Origin: Neodiprion pinetum
Lineage: Eukaryota; Arthropoda; Insecta; Hymenoptera; Diprionidae
DNA length: 64,000 nt
Assembly: GCF_021155775.2 (NCBI RefSeq)
Contig: NC_060232.1
Location: 28,527,922-28,591,921 of the forward strand
Reading direction: 5' to 3'
Positions 49,861 through 63,291 of the stretch are shown piece by piece; the first letter of the stretch is position 1, and each line of letters begins with the position of its first letter. The notes below the pieces were generated by a model. That model saw nothing but the letters and a program-made list of their open reading frames with translations. It did not search any database and had not been told where the DNA came from. Position numbers and translations under genes: made by a program.

Positions 49861-52341
49861 TCTTAACGTTTCGGGAATCGGGTAGGAAAAGTGCAGATCA
49901 TGCGGAGGGTATGCGGAACAATTTATAATATTGATAAATAAATCAGCTATAAATTGGTATGTAGGGTTTACTTTGCCAAGAGGAAGTAAACGCTTGTGTA
50001 AGCTTTGCCAACCGCCGTTCGAAGGTTAATTCAATATTTACCCCGTTATAACGTTTGAACAAGACGGTCATATATGTATACATGCATACATACATACGTA
50101 CGTGTGCTTTTAATTTGTTACGAACGATCAGTAGGTACGTAAATGGTGAAGTTATTTGAAATTAATATTTTCTTTCTAGTTTTTTACTTTTATTCCTATC
50201 TTAATCTCTCTTTCGTTCTTTTCCACATTCTGTTTTGTTTTTCCCTGTAAAAAGAAAAAAAAAAAAAAAATGTACGGTATTAAGAAGTAATAATAATACT
50301 TACGTTATGCCTATATTGCGTGTACATACGCGATCACGAAATCACGGCGCGGTTTATATTACGATCTCGGGGACATCATCCAATTAGCTGCTCTATACTG
50401 TGTTTCTAGTGAGAAGAAGATATACGATGTATAGGAAAGAGTCGACAAGTGTCACATATCACTCCGATTAAACTTTGACTTGTCTCTTAATTGCGTATCA
50501 CCGCGTCGCACACGATCGTTACGCCGACGGTGTAGCATTCCGTATTATACATCTACGCTCTCTTACGAGTGTATAAAAAGTCTCGCAGTGCTGCAGGGGG
50601 ATACACTGCCGCATTAGTAACCGACAATGAGAGTCCGCAGACCATGAAGTGATAAAAGTGATGCAACATTCTCACCGAGAGACGTTGCGAATCGCGCGTT
50701 CGTGCGAGCCAGCGAATATTATTATATGTAGGTACATGCATACACACGCGTGTGCCTACATACGTAAATTTATACGTGGAACATGGACCTTCGTAGGCGG
50801 GGATAAAAGCGTGTTTTTTAAAAGTTAGCAAAGACGCCCGTTCGCGTGCGCTCTCCTGCCTAGGGTCTGACTCACAGCTTTGCTCCACCCAACTTTGCAG
50901 CTGTAAATTGCCTGCAACGACGGAGGGAAAATACCGACACTGTGTTCCTGATGCAGCCCTGCGTTCATTCCCGACGAGTATTTCGCTCGATCGCTGCTCC
51001 CGCATCATGACCGTAAAGTCGTGTCTTGAAAAGTCGTCGGAGAGTAAATAGCCTTCGTCGGTTTAACACGGTGATTTGTATCATTTATTTCACCTTCTTC
51101 GTACCTACTCCAGAAAATTGAGCTAAAAAGGAAGTGAGGGAAATTTAACTCATTTCGGTACAATATGGCAAATGGTACTCGTTTATCGAACCTTATACTT
51201 ATGTCAAGATCAGATTCTGGAGATGAGCTTGTCGCGAATATCTTGTCTGGATTTGAAATGGATTGGCACGAGAATGTTCAACTTATCGCATGTCGGCATA
51301 TTATTGTAACATCCATAGTATGTTTTCAGTTATTCAAAGAATTTGGAAAAATACATCTTTTAAAGCGAATTTTTTTTAAAACAAAATAATGAAAAATATG
51401 AATAACATGTACAGTAAAGTTCGATACTGCCTTGGGCTTCCGGCTAACTTGTTTTCGGTTCGAAACAAGATGCGAGCTCGATTCTATACGAATTATGTAA
51501 CAATAACTCCCAATCTCTCACGTCGGCTGCATCGCCAGTCGTTGTCACACAATTCGTATAAAAGCCCAAAGCATTAGGGAACATTACTGATAACCGTGAA
51601 CATCATTGTTAGAGATCGGACAAGTTTCGCGAGAATAACGTTTGCTCGCCGATGACGGTCAGCCTTGTGGACTTGATTTTGATACACGAGATGTTGCGAG
51701 CTTATCGTAACAGATACGTCAATGTCATTAGCAGCTTTATTTGATTTATTTGGAGCATCGGCATAAAATATACATGTGCTTCAGTGGCAGAATAAAACGA
51801 ATGATTATGAATACCTGACACATCTAATTGGTACAAGGCGCAATGGGAAAAAGTGTGTCAGCAGAACCGTGGCCGATTATTCTAATCGGTTAACGAAACG
51901 AATGTCAACTGCGAGCCACGAGCGTAATAAGCGATAAATTTGGAACTGATGCGAGTAGCGAATTCCTACCTTGCCAATTAAAATCTTCGCCTAGTTCGCG
52001 AAGGCAGGTGTCGCTCTCTCGCGGTGCACGACGGTACGACAAAAACGGTGCTCTTGCTCAACGGGTAACTGACGAATCTCCGTCGATAACAGGGCTGGCA
52101 ACAGTAGTATTCGAATAGTCGAAAACAAAAATCATTATTGATGTGACAACGTTACACGATAGTGGAGGTAGTGTAAAGAAACACGACAGGTAAACGACAG
52201 GGTGGGAGATATCATTTGAAACGGAGCCTTTAAGACCCTGCAAATCTGCGGCAGTTCGAATTCTCATCATTCCGAGACTTCGAAGAGGCATTCATGGTAT
52301 CCGAATTACGTGGGCTCCATTGGCTGCTCGGAGGGGTGAAT

Positions 52342-52367
52342 AAAATCGCTAAAATCGCTAAAATCGT
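52342..52367. repeat. 9-bp tandem, three units
   Basis: AAAATCGCT occurs twice and is followed by AAAATCGTT. Confidence 0.6.
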
Positions 52368-55300
52368 TCACCGAGCCGTGCAGGTTTCGCCCTCTCTCTG
52401 TATTGTATACCTTTTATACGGGAAACATACAAGCCCCGCGTAAATCGGAACCGTATAATTGAAAGAGCGGAAACCGAGAGGAACTCCGATCGGCTGCGGG
52501 ACATTTTCTCTCGGAAAATAAAACTGGGCTATACTCACTTTGACAGCGAAGCTCGCTGACTCGGTTCAACATTACAAGAGATCCATTAGAATTCTCCGAG
52601 GATGGCTATATACGCTCCCCCTTGTCTCCGGTTACCAGGCATCGATCGTATTCTGTCGCGTTGCTGCAGATATGGGGGGAAACCAAATCGTGACGAAAGA
52701 TGGGGAGGTCTAAATTGCCGTCTGAGAGCCGGACACCCTTGATCTTTCGTCCGGACAAGTATTAGCAATAGAGAAAAGTCTTTCAACGTGTTGATAATAA
52801 CGATCCCCGAGAAAATGTAATATGCTAAAATTTAATCAAATACAAATGAAGTACACACTTTCATCGGGGTTTGAAAAATTCGATGAAAAATTATCATTTT
52901 GCGATACAATATCCCGAATCCTCAAACTTCATTCGAGACAAGTAGCAGAAATTGTTGAGACCGGCAGTTGATGCTATTTTTTTATTCCAACACCGTTTAG
53001 TCACTTACAATTAATCGCAAAATGAAGACTGTTAATCAACTCCCCCCGATCGCCTTGTCACGAATAACAGTTTCACGAAAGAATTTATCTCGGCGTCGGA
53101 ACGTTTATGGAAAGTATATACACATCATTCACAATAACGAACATTAAATGATGTGTGCAGTTGTGATTCTGCATACGTGAAAGCTTCGTAAATCTTATCT
53201 CACTCTTGACAAAACAATTTATCTTGACAGTTCGCGGTAACTTCGGCCAATTAAGGATACGATTAAATCAATTCCCCGCTTATACGCACAGTTGTATTTC
53301 TGCTTGGGATTTTTGATTTTGGAACAGAAAACCAACTTCATTATTTCGACAAATATTTCACGATTCGTGAAATTTTAAGTCAAAATCGTAAGTGTATTTT
53401 CGTTTGTGACTTTACGAAGCCTGCTACGCGAGATTTACTTACTCTGGGTGCAACTAGACTCAAAGCTGTCCTAATTTTAGCGAAGCAGATGCTTACACAT
53501 TGCGCTAACATTCGTATAGTGTACGTACGTGACTCCGAAGGCTCAAAGTCTTGTTGACGTGAATGGTCATTAAAATAATGTAACAAGTTTGTTGATCGAC
53601 GGGGATCGAGTTCCTCCGTGTTTTTCCAACACGCCGCGAGCTCGGCAGTGGTTTTATTAGTGCGGCTTAGAACAACAGAAGGAAATCAACAAAATCAACA
53701 GACGAAGCGTCCGGTCATGTAGACCCACACTGCATGAATGGTAAGAATAATATACGAATGCGAAAAAGGCAGCGCTCTGGAAACCTTCAAGTCGTTCGTC
53801 CTCTGCACAATGCCAAGGTCTGAGAACCGCGTTTCCCTCCCGGGTTTAACGTCTGACTGGACTACCTATACAATATATTTGGTATCGATACAACGGCCAT
53901 GCAATACACTGTTTAAAGCGGCGAACACACGTTACAGTCACGTTTCGACTTTCCCTACAGGAATAAGACGCCACTTTATTGGCAAACCGTACGTGAGAAG
54001 CGCAGAAACAGTGGAAATCCGGCGGACCGATTGGCGGATTTATTTAACACGGTCACATTCCTGGTGAAAATGATTTCTATGATTTTCTAGAGATTTTTAG
54101 GGAATTTGGGACATTTCTAAAAATTTTATGCAAAAAATTTGTATTATAAAAACTTGTAGATTTTTAGTAAATAATTTACAAGACATTACAATTTTTAACG
54201 ACGATTATTAGTTCTTTACGAAAAACTATGCATATTTACAATTTTTTACTAAATAATACGAAATGCTCCAATGTGTGTAAAAATTCTTAGCAGGAAAAAT
54301 ATTCACCTAACGCGTATTCACGTTCGTCGGGACGACTGTCTATTTTCATCTACAGTATGAAAATAACTGGAGATCGTGACAAACGCCACGTTAAGTATTC
54401 TGATTAGAACGCATAACACACGTGCCTCGCGGGGTGTGAGACTTAGTCGAAAGTTGCCGACCCGATTTGCAAGCGACCAACCGCGTTTACATTCAAGCGC
54501 GTGTAACACACGTCGCACCTCTCGGGGATCAACGGCGCGTGGAACAATTACCATAAAAACAATCAACCCGATGACCCGGGGGTTTACCCACACATTAAAA
54601 TCCTCGTCCTCCGTCCTCGTACACGAGTCGCGACGAGGATGACGCAGGCCTTGGAGACGCGTCTCGCAAGGTGAGATACCTCGGTAATTGGCGGTGGTGT
54701 CAGGGTAAAATCGAGCGAGAATTATAACGGTGAAAAGCACAGACGCACCGCCACCACCGCCTGCGCATGACCCACGGTTCATACGTCATGGTCGTACGGC
54801 AGAGGTGCAACACCGTAAAGCTTCTGCATATCCAGCGTACAGGTATTGAAGGTGGAAGGTATTTGTGCAACGCGCACTATCGACCATCTGTCCGGATAAT
54901 ATACGGACGAGGATTTCTCGACGCCGTCCTCGGCTATTCGAGCTGTAAGCCTGCGCGATCGAATAGGCTTACAAGGTATACGCGGGATGAATAGGTGCAA
55001 ACTAACGCGTGTACCGTGTAGTACCGCAGGAGCCATCATCGGACGTTAATCGCTGGACTCTAGACCCGAGTGAAAGCTGCAGCCCGTTACTTTGGCTTCC
55101 GAAGATCTTCGGCTAATGCACCGCAGTTGCGTATAAACCGCAGGCGTATGCGTCCTGCAAGAAAAGGAAATCATTAGCCACGGCAGGCAGCGGCAAAGGC
55201 TTACGACTCTTGGCCGATCATTTACTTGCCATTCCTCCTCGGCTGGTACCTGTACCTCAAACCTTTCCTAACTTGCCGCGCTTAATCACCGCCGCAGCGG

Positions 55301-55980
55301 TTGGTTCTACTCGGGTATAGGTAGGTAGCTGGGTATGCGTATATTTTGCTTTATGCCTGCAGCCAGTCGGGCATCTTAACCACTTGCTGCAATGGACTAG
55401 TCAAAACTTACTCGATGACTGAGATACGGGCGAGGCAGACGATCATAGCGTACCATAAGACGTCTGACGGTACCGGAGAAAGACCGCGGGGTGACAAAAC
55501 CGGCGTTGTCAACGTGACGTGAAATATTTTTACTTTATTAAACATTTACCGGCGGTGAAACAGCCGTCGCAGAAGTTTTATAAGCGCCAGCTGTGGAATT
55601 CACGAATGGCAAAATAAACTCCATTCCCCATCATCCGCAAGTGTTTCACCTTTCTCAGTCATCTTTTAAGCTGTTATAACGCTGCTGTTATAATCTCGGC
55701 CGCATCTATACGTATAATGTCACGTATATAATACGTTTATACGACTCCCTTCGGAGGGAAAAATGCCATCTCGGGGTTCCGCGCATTTCATGATTGGGTA
55801 TCATTTCCTCGGAGCAATTACGTTACGTATCTGGTAAAACAGTCGTTCGGGTTACTCGTGACATTTCATCCCCTAACAATTATCGTTATATTTAATGCAC
55901 GTGGGTTGCAGCGTATCTCGTTTCGTTTACATTCCGAATTTCAGTATAGACCTTCATTATTTTTCTGTAGGCGGGATAGC

Positions 55981-55988
55981 TGACGTCA
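55981..55988. promoter_or_regulatory. CRE octamer TGACGTCA
   Basis: Perfect match in AGCTGACGTCAGGG. Confidence 0.2.
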
Positions 55989-56575
55989 GGGTCGTGAAAA
56001 GAAGTGGAAAATCGAACAATCCAGCTCTTACTGGTCGACGGCTCCTGACGATCTACTCCTTCATACTCGTTCCGCGATTCCGATGTCTTCCCGATGGCTA
56101 AACGACTCCATAAAAGTCCTTTATGCCGCTCCGGAAGTGACAACGGAGTCTCTATAGGGCTAACAAACCACGGTGCGCATCCTGTCACCATCGCCAGTTC
56201 GGAATCCTGAGGATAAATGTTCCTCAAAGTTTCCTTGAAAGTTTCCAACGAAAGGATACTCTGTCTTTGAACGGTCCGAAGAGTGACTGTTCACTGATAT
56301 CAGTGTGTATCCACCGATTCATATTTATCGAAGGTACATATGACAATATCGTTCAGAATGACTGACGCCACATGCAAACTCATACTGAAATATCGCGCAA
56401 AACGAAAGTTGTAATCTCTCGATTTTTGGAGATTAATGCTCTTACAGTAAAGAGACTTTTTTGCGATTTGTTTAAGAGAATATCAATCCACGCACACCTG
56501 TAACCTTGATGAGTTCCGAAACAGGTACATCTTTGTTAGGCAATGAATGTGGTGAATGCCATGCGAATTACTCAC

Positions 56576-56714
56576 CCACGAATGTATCACGGAAAGAAAT
56601 TTACGTGAACCACTGTTGCGTAGATACGATAAATCTGAATTATCGCACAAGTTCAGCGATATATGTCCATTTCTTTTAACAACTGTAACTGTAATGGTAT
56701 GCACATTGCCGATT
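56576..56714 (-). CDS. Candidate internal exon, single open frame
   Basis: The acceptor TTTTAGTTGTTACTGTAG (pyrimidine-rich) and the donor CGTGG|GTGAGTAA bound 139 bases. Only one frame is free of stops: one base, then 46 codons (IGNVHTITVTVVKRNGHISL... ending SVIHSW) with the exon ending in phase 0. The peptide is hydrophilic with no known motif. The next downstream candidate on this strand, at 46037-46052, also begins in phase 0, but 10 kb separates them and linkage is speculative. Confidence 0.22.
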
Positions 56715-57630
56715 CTACAGTAACAACTAAAACAAAACTATCGCTCAACTTGCTTAATAAATCGTCTTTATTACAGGTGTCTAAAAATATTTACAATGAA
56801 TTTTACTGATGGGATTCGTCTTCGTTGCTCTGATTCTTCTGGCTAAGTCTTTCAGCTGCGTGACATTTCTTCATCAGCGAGACTTCTTCGTGTATCCTTC
56901 ATTATAGTTCTCCAGATACTAACGGTGACGCACTTAACATGATCAATGCGTACTTTATACGGTGTTCGAATCGCGTAACAAGTAATCGGGGCGACACCGA
57001 CGTGTCGTATTTTCGCAATGACCGTCACCACACCGCAGTTAATCGATATGATGTGACGTCGATGAGCTGATCGATCGGAGCTGAACGATTTTTTTTCCCC
57101 GAGTAAAAAATAACAATAACAATATCTCAAGTCGTGTTTCTTTTTTTTTTTTATTTCTCATCCTTTTTCCTTTTTGCCCTTCGATTTCGTTTATCCGACC
57201 ATCAGCTTAAATTTGCATTGAATAGTAACACGCGATTATACAATTCTCCCACATGTCACACACATACACGCATGTCTGCACGTGCCTTTGCATTGCGCTT
57301 CGGGATATCGCTAGCAGAACCAATCAAAAGTATATTATTCACTGATAAGCGACAATTGAATTCTCGCGTATCTACACGCTGCAGCTGCTGCACGGTGAAG
57401 TAGATCTGATTCTCGTATTATGTACATCCATATGGTGTTTCGACCAAACGTTGCAGTGCACGGGATCTCCTATTACAGCCCGGTTCTATCGATTCGTAAT
57501 ACAATAAACAGATTTCGGTTTTCCTTGCTGCGTTTGATTGTTACAAGAGTGGTAACGACAATTAACGACTATCGTATTCATATCATAAAACCCATTTTCG
57601 CATCCTGCAACCGTACAGGTATGCAAACCA

Positions 57631-57789
57631 GGAGTCTTCGGTGAAGGGTTCCGTCGCGAACGATATCTCGCCGGCAGATAAGCAATAGAAGTTACATCTT
57701 ACGCACTTACAGCACGTATGATGTTACTTTGGTTCCCTGCGTCTTGACGCGATATATCGTTTGCGTCAAGACCCTTCACCGAAAACTCC
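57631..57789. repeat. Inverted repeat, 41-bp arms, 77-base loop
   Basis: The left arm (57631-57671) and right arm (57749-57789) are reverse complements at 34 of 41 positions with no gap. The outer ends read GGAGTCTTCGGTGAAGGG and CCCTTCACCGAAAACTCC. A second, perfect 10-bp inverted repeat, GTCTTGACGC (57741-57750) with GCGTCAAGAC (57762-57771), competes for the right arm. It could be a MITE or a precursor-like RNA hairpin; no target duplication is clear. Confidence 0.6.
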
Positions 57790-60700
57790 CGGGTCAGGAA
57801 GATCGCAATATAGCACTTGTCAAGAAGCTGGGATGGTCAACTGTCAAGTTCACTTCCCAAGTGAAATGACTTCGCAATCACCCTGTTACTGGATGCTTAT
57901 CGACACTTGTCATTAATTTCGAACATCTCGTATATTATATACTATGTGTAAAATATAACGTGTACTACACGGACCCGATATCATTTTGGGAAAGTTTGTT
58001 GAACTTTGGGCACGAGGATATATTGACCCTCGAGTGGTTTACGTTACGGGCACGTTACCAGCTTTCGTTATAAGACGGGACGATGGTCAGTCAATACACT
58101 GTGTGACGTTCACTCTCGAGCACTGATCCGTACGATGTAGTACGTGGATACGGTATGCTTATCGATCGGACGCCGACAGTTGATAGAATATACCAATCTC
58201 TGGGTGATAATTCATAAACGCGTCACACAATTTCTGACGACTAATTCGCGCGGCTGGACGAGTCGATGGTTATAATATCCGTAATACTGGTACGCGGATA
58301 ACTCGGCGTGTTTCTTAGTTCAACTTACGACATTCTGCTAAGTCTTGTACCACCCGTCTCGGCCACGCCGGTCTATAAGAACTGTGATGGTTATTGCCAG
58401 GCTTGTTTGCTTCCCGCGCATAAGCTTAGCTATTTATTTGACGGCTTCGATATCCAAGGGCCTAGGCGAACACTTCAGTCTTCGATAACAACGAGGTCAC
58501 GGGAGCCAACGTCGGTGCCAACGTTGCGGAAGAGAGAAGAAAGAGGAAAATAGAACATTACAGTCGCATCGCTGCTCTTTTCGTTGCAATTACACTGCTT
58601 TGTTCACTCGGCGGAAATGTTAACCTCGGCTATAATCCGACGCGAATCGGCTAGGTCTAGGCTCGCTGTTACATTCGTTGAGTTAGATTTAGAGCCTGCG
58701 GACGTACCCTCGGTGTGCTTGATTTTACGTTCGATAAGAACGCGAAGCGTTCTGCCCTACTTTTACCAGAGTCGAACCATCATCCCTGTCAGCCTGCCCT
58801 TTGTTCGTTGGGTCCTCTTGGAACAAGTGCGAATTTCGTCCGAGACTTTTCTTTCCTTTCGCTTGTACAGCTCTGGAGAAATTCAGATACTAACAGAATA
58901 AATTCGTGTTTTCTTACCGCCATCGTTGTTACACTCTTTGTTCGAATGGAAATCTAATCCAAACTGCGGATAGTTGTAGGAGCCGGAGCCTGGTCGAGAC
59001 CCCGTTAAATTGTCTTAGAAAAATGAGCGCCTTGGGCTGGTCCCTGGAGCTGATTGCAGAGAACGGAGACAAAGCTTGAAGCTGATTGGAAAAAGGGCGG
59101 AACGCAAAGGTGGAGAAGGAAAAAGTTGGAATCTCTACCAAACTCAAGAAATAAACGATGGAGTTCAAGAATACCAGTTCAAGATAAACTCGGTATAATA
59201 AAAGATAGTTTTGGTGTGAAAAATCAGTGAGAAAGAATATATATAACAAGATTCGGAGAACGGACGAAATGGGGTCGAGGATGTGGAAATCACGCGTTCC
59301 GAATTTTTAAGGAGAATAATGGAAGCGAGTTTCCGAGTAAGAAACTTTTAGCCGCCGATAGATAGGAAATGTTTTCATATTCTGGAACAAATGTTGTTGA
59401 ACCCTGGAGGGTGTATCTCGCATCTCTTTATAATTCCATTACGAAAATCGGGCGAATGGCAGCCGTCGTTAGCAAATTTTACGACAGAAGGAGCCTGTCG
59501 TTTTCCAAGGAAGTTTATCTCACTTTGGAAGAAAAGGTATTTGCCCCATCCGTACGGGGGTGGAAGACTTCGAAGAGGGAGAAGCGGTGACAACAAGGAG
59601 GTGGCGCAGTCGGGCGGATTTTAGGGCTGGATCAATGACCCGAGCCACAGTTCGACACACGCCTGAATTCCCGTGTAACAGAATTAGGCGGCGATGAGGG
59701 CTCGTTCCCTACAGGTGGTCCACTATGCTGGTATCGGAAATAACCCGGGAAAAAAATGGACACACAGGGCAAGTATAATCCACGTCTAATTCATATCGTA
59801 ATTAAGTTTGCGTGTGCCTAATTCTCCTTATTCTTCGATACGTTGTACAGTGCGTGAAAAAACGTGAGACGCGTATTTTATTACGTGCTGATTCGACCCT
59901 TCAAATTGTAAAATCAGTCCTAAGGTTTACCCCCAAAAATTAAGGGATGCAAACCCTGAGGGCTTATGGTGAATAATATTCCATCGGTTTGATTAAAAAA
60001 AAATTCACCTCATCGTCGAGAAATCTTAAAAAAAAAATTGATTCTTGGGGTAAAACTTTCGGTCCGATTTTTACCTCTCGAACGGCCGAATTACCACGTG
60101 AGAAAATACATGTTATGTTCAATGTTTTTCATACACTACGATATATTATCACATAAAAAAATGAAGAAATTCGGTGCGGTACTCCTCGGATACTTTCCTA
60201 ACGTCAGCGATGCGCAGTTCGATCGTATCGCGCGCAGGGTTTGGTTATCAAAAAATCACAACACGCTAGAAATTCGATAAGCGAAGCCTCCTCCTCCTCC
60301 TCCTGATCCTCCTCCTTGGTATTCGTCACAGTATGCAACTTCCAGCGTGACAACATATACATACCTTGGCATTTATTCGTCGCGTGGGTCGATGCCCACG
60401 ACTGTAATATTTTACCCGGACCAAGTGTAATTTATTTTCTGCAAAGGGCGCGCCAAAGATTGGATGGGTAGCTTTTCAATTCGACGGCTTCAAAGCTTCC
60501 GCTTCGCTGTTTATACACGTACGAATGTACTATACGTATCTGTATATTCAGGATGCCATTACTCGGGTGTTTCGTACTTTCAGCTTTTTTTATACACCTG
60601 TAGATTGCAGGGGCTCAATCTCATGCCGATTGAATTCACTTCGAGCAGGATCTTCACGACGATAATTACGAAGATTTTACGTCGTGCCTTTTGCCGAGCG

Positions 60701-61956
60701 TTTTTTTTTTTTTTCTCTGATTTTTTATTGATTTTTTTATTTTTCGCCAACGCCACCGAGATGCGAAACAGTCTATAGTACGGCACGTCTCCCTTACCTG
60801 AAACAAAAAGAAGCGTTTCACGTTTTAGTATACCGATAAATAAGTATGGTGTATACTTACAAACACGTCATATCGTATGATGTACATTGTATGATATATA
60901 ATTAAAGTTTTGTCATCGCAGTAAAATAATATTTGCACGAGGCCGTATGTACGCGGTGTCTGCTGTAGTTATAATATCCGCACAGATGTTATTTTCCTCT
61001 TTCAACGTCCTATGTAGCGTGAATATCTCGCGCACGTCGACTTTTTTGCGGTATAGATACAAGGAGAGAAAACAAAGAACAAAAAAGACATGAGAGACGG
61101 AAAAAAACGAGTGTGTAAAGCGGAGTAGAAGAAAAAAAAAATAAAAAAAAATAAAAAAAAGAAAAACAGCAGGATGTAAAAGAGACGGCGCAGTTGCTCT
61201 ATGCCCCCGTTGACACATTAGTATAAGATCTTCAAGAAGTCTGCGCGTTTTATAACCTCATCATTACTTATCGCCGACGACCTAGAAACGGCATTCAGAT
61301 AACAATCTGTAGCTCGGTAGATAGATGGCATGTCATACATTTCACCGAATACTACATAAAAGCTGCATCACTACGACGCGTTAATTTGTACCTACTGCAA
61401 GATATCCATTATACCTATAGGCGTATGCTCTCATTATGTCAACGGAAATAAAGAGATATTTTGTCGTGACTGAAATGGTTTTTATAATAACGCGAGCATG
61501 TTTAACGCGTTTTGTCATACGTGTTTTCCGTACACGAGTACCCGTTTTCTACGACGGTCGAGTGGAGTCTACGAATGCGCGTGCGCGGAGTACACAAAAT
61601 ACCACTTTTCAGTTCTAGCAGTTAAAAGTCGTCTTTTCCGTACTGCTGTCGGGAACAAATCGGACATTACGCGGCGCTAACCTCAATTCCCTGCTTCGTG
61701 AACAAGCGTGTAGCATGATATTGTTGTATAAAGAATCGCGTGCAACAAAGAAGCAACGGTCTTTTCGCCGCGTGTATTTGCAATATTCATTTTTGGCTGG
61801 TACGCGTGCTCACATAGGACTCATATTGAAAAATTACGCTCGGCCCGCGAACACCGAGTTTGCCTCGTCGTTACACGATTTCCTATTTTTCTCCTTCTTG
61901 AGTGCTGAATTGCAAGAAACACGTTTCTATTCTGTCATCAAGATCCTGTAAGAGTT
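57790..61956. other. No supported gene
   Basis: Contains a TCC repeat and A/T-rich runs. Frames of about 80-105 codons at 58308-58901 and 60038-60280 (plus) start without ATG or lack splice context. Confidence 0.5.
60287..60317. repeat. (TCC)n trinucleotide repeat
   Basis: CTC/TCC units with one TGA interruption. Confidence 0.8.
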
Positions 61957-62118
61957 TCACGCCCAACTACACCTACCGTCGGTGCTAATTCTCATCCGTC
62001 CATGCCCGTCTACAATCTCTATCTTCTCTCTGCGCTCGCTCTTCGGTACGTCAACGGTATCACCAAGGTGGAAAAACTCGGCCTTCGATAACTCGTGAAA
62101 TATAATCAGGTCGCAGTT
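61957..62118 (-). CDS. Candidate 3' coding exon, charged peptide
   Basis: After an acceptor-like ACGTACACGTAG the frame reads GLDYNCDLIIFHELSKAEFF and goes on through HLGDTVDVPKSERREKIEIV to a TGA at 61957. Balanced acidic and basic residues make it look like real coding sequence. A possible donor (GACG|GTAGGT) lies ten codons before the stop. The frame is open above 62118 as well (to 62190), without an ATG. No family is recognised and no neighbouring exon was found. Confidence 0.22.
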   Translation of the reverse strand, partial: NCDLIIFHELSKAEFFHLGDTVDVPKSERREKIEIVDGHGRMRISTDGRCSWA

Positions 62119-62863
62119 ATAGTCCAATCCCCTACGTGTACGTATAGCGAGAAGACGCGACCGTGATGAGCAGGTTGCACCGCGGCGCAAGAACCGTTGG
62201 AGATGACGGTGATTGCGATCGAACCCCGAGCTGTGCGGAAATACTCGTCAAAGTGGATTCCCTTACCAGGCCAGGGGCTGACGTGCAATCGGAGTTATCT
62301 ATCCTCGTGCAGATAACGAACTAACGCTTCTTCAAGCCGCTGTAGGCGTGCGCTCAGAGATACGCGATATCTCCGAGTTGACCGCTAGTTATCAGTTCTG
62401 TGCGTGTTGACACAGCCGTTTTTCGGGCGTCAACATACATGGCGGAATGTATACATTGTACGCGTACACGATATGCACCCAGTGAATGTCGTGGAGAAAG
62501 AGGCGTTCGAGATCAACGTTGTCACAGTCCCTGCGTGAACGGTTTTTAGTGCCCGAGGCGTATGTACGACTACACTTCTTGACGAAGCTACGGTTTAATG
62601 TAAATTTCACTAGCGGAGCAGAGTCCCTCTCGTTTGCGACGCCACGACTTACGTAAAGAGGCGTGTGTTTCACTGCTGAGATAGGTGACGTCGGACCCCG
62701 GGCGTTTGCTCTCCGTCACTTACAATAATGCACGCATCGTTAAACGAAACTTTTCAAATCATGCTAATAGCCCTGAGCTCAAACATTTTTACATGCGGAT
62801 CGGTGAAAATTTTTAGTCTTACAACATGTCGGTTTTTGAAAGATACGAAAAATATTCGCAGTA

Positions 62864-63291
62864 CAGCGAGAGAAATTTTTAGTTCCGGTTACCGCTCAGT
62901 CCTTGACTATTTTCATTTTTTACCACAATCGAAAAATGTAGTTTTAGGTAGAAAATGAAAATTAGTTTTCTAGCTGTTACCGGAAAGTCTGGTATCCGTT
63001 ACTATTCTTTCTCATTACGATCACCGTTACTATATTTTCTTGTAACTGTTGCAAAAATTTAATGCTTGTGCAACAATAAATCGATGTTAAAGCCTTGTTT
63101 GATTAAAAAAGTACAGTAAATCGAACAAACTGATTTTGCGTTGCAATTACCAAAAAAGGATCGACAATAGTGCAAAATGGTTACGCGTACCTCGTCTTTC
63201 GTAATTCCAACAATATTCAAACAGTTGTTTTAACGATACCTGTTTTACTGAATTTTTCTAGTTGCTGTAACAAATGAAATATTTCTCATTG
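62864..63291 (-). mobile_element. Non-autonomous DNA transposon-like element, copy 2 (428 bp)
   Basis: Inverted relative to copy 1. Shared blocks include the reverse complements of GGTACGCGTAACCATTTTGC, TTGTCGATCCTTTTTTGG and AAACAAGGCTTTAAC. The ends read CAGCGAGAGAAATTTT and CTCATTG and are more worn than in copy 1. TA flanks both ends, consistent with a Tc1/mariner-type TA duplication, although a dinucleotide match is weak evidence. The 76-codon plus ORF at 62728-62958 runs into this repeat and is probably spurious. Confidence 0.72.

Larger units (their letters stand above)
46053..56575. other. No supported gene
   Basis: A 74-codon plus ORF at 51165-51389 (ATG in CAATATGG, MANGTRLSNLILMSRSD...) looks protein-like but stands alone. 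On the minus strand a good acceptor TTTCCCCCCATATCTGCAG near 52670 leads into QRDRIRSMPGNRRQGGAYIA and a stop at 52586. AT-rich DNA with a small hairpin (54153-54182) lies near 54.1 kb. Confidence 0.45.

Noticed and set aside
59602..59658. tRNA-like A box TGGCGCAGTCGG and B box GTTCGACAC
   Set aside because: Spacing fits, but the T-stem and acceptor stem do not pair and no SINE tail or second copy is seen.
62205..62290. Possible minus-strand tRNA (TGGCCTGGTAAGG and GGGTTCGATCGC)
   Set aside because: T-stem and acceptor stem cannot be formed.
62728..62958. 76-codon plus ORF
   Set aside because: Its second half lies inside transposon copy 2.
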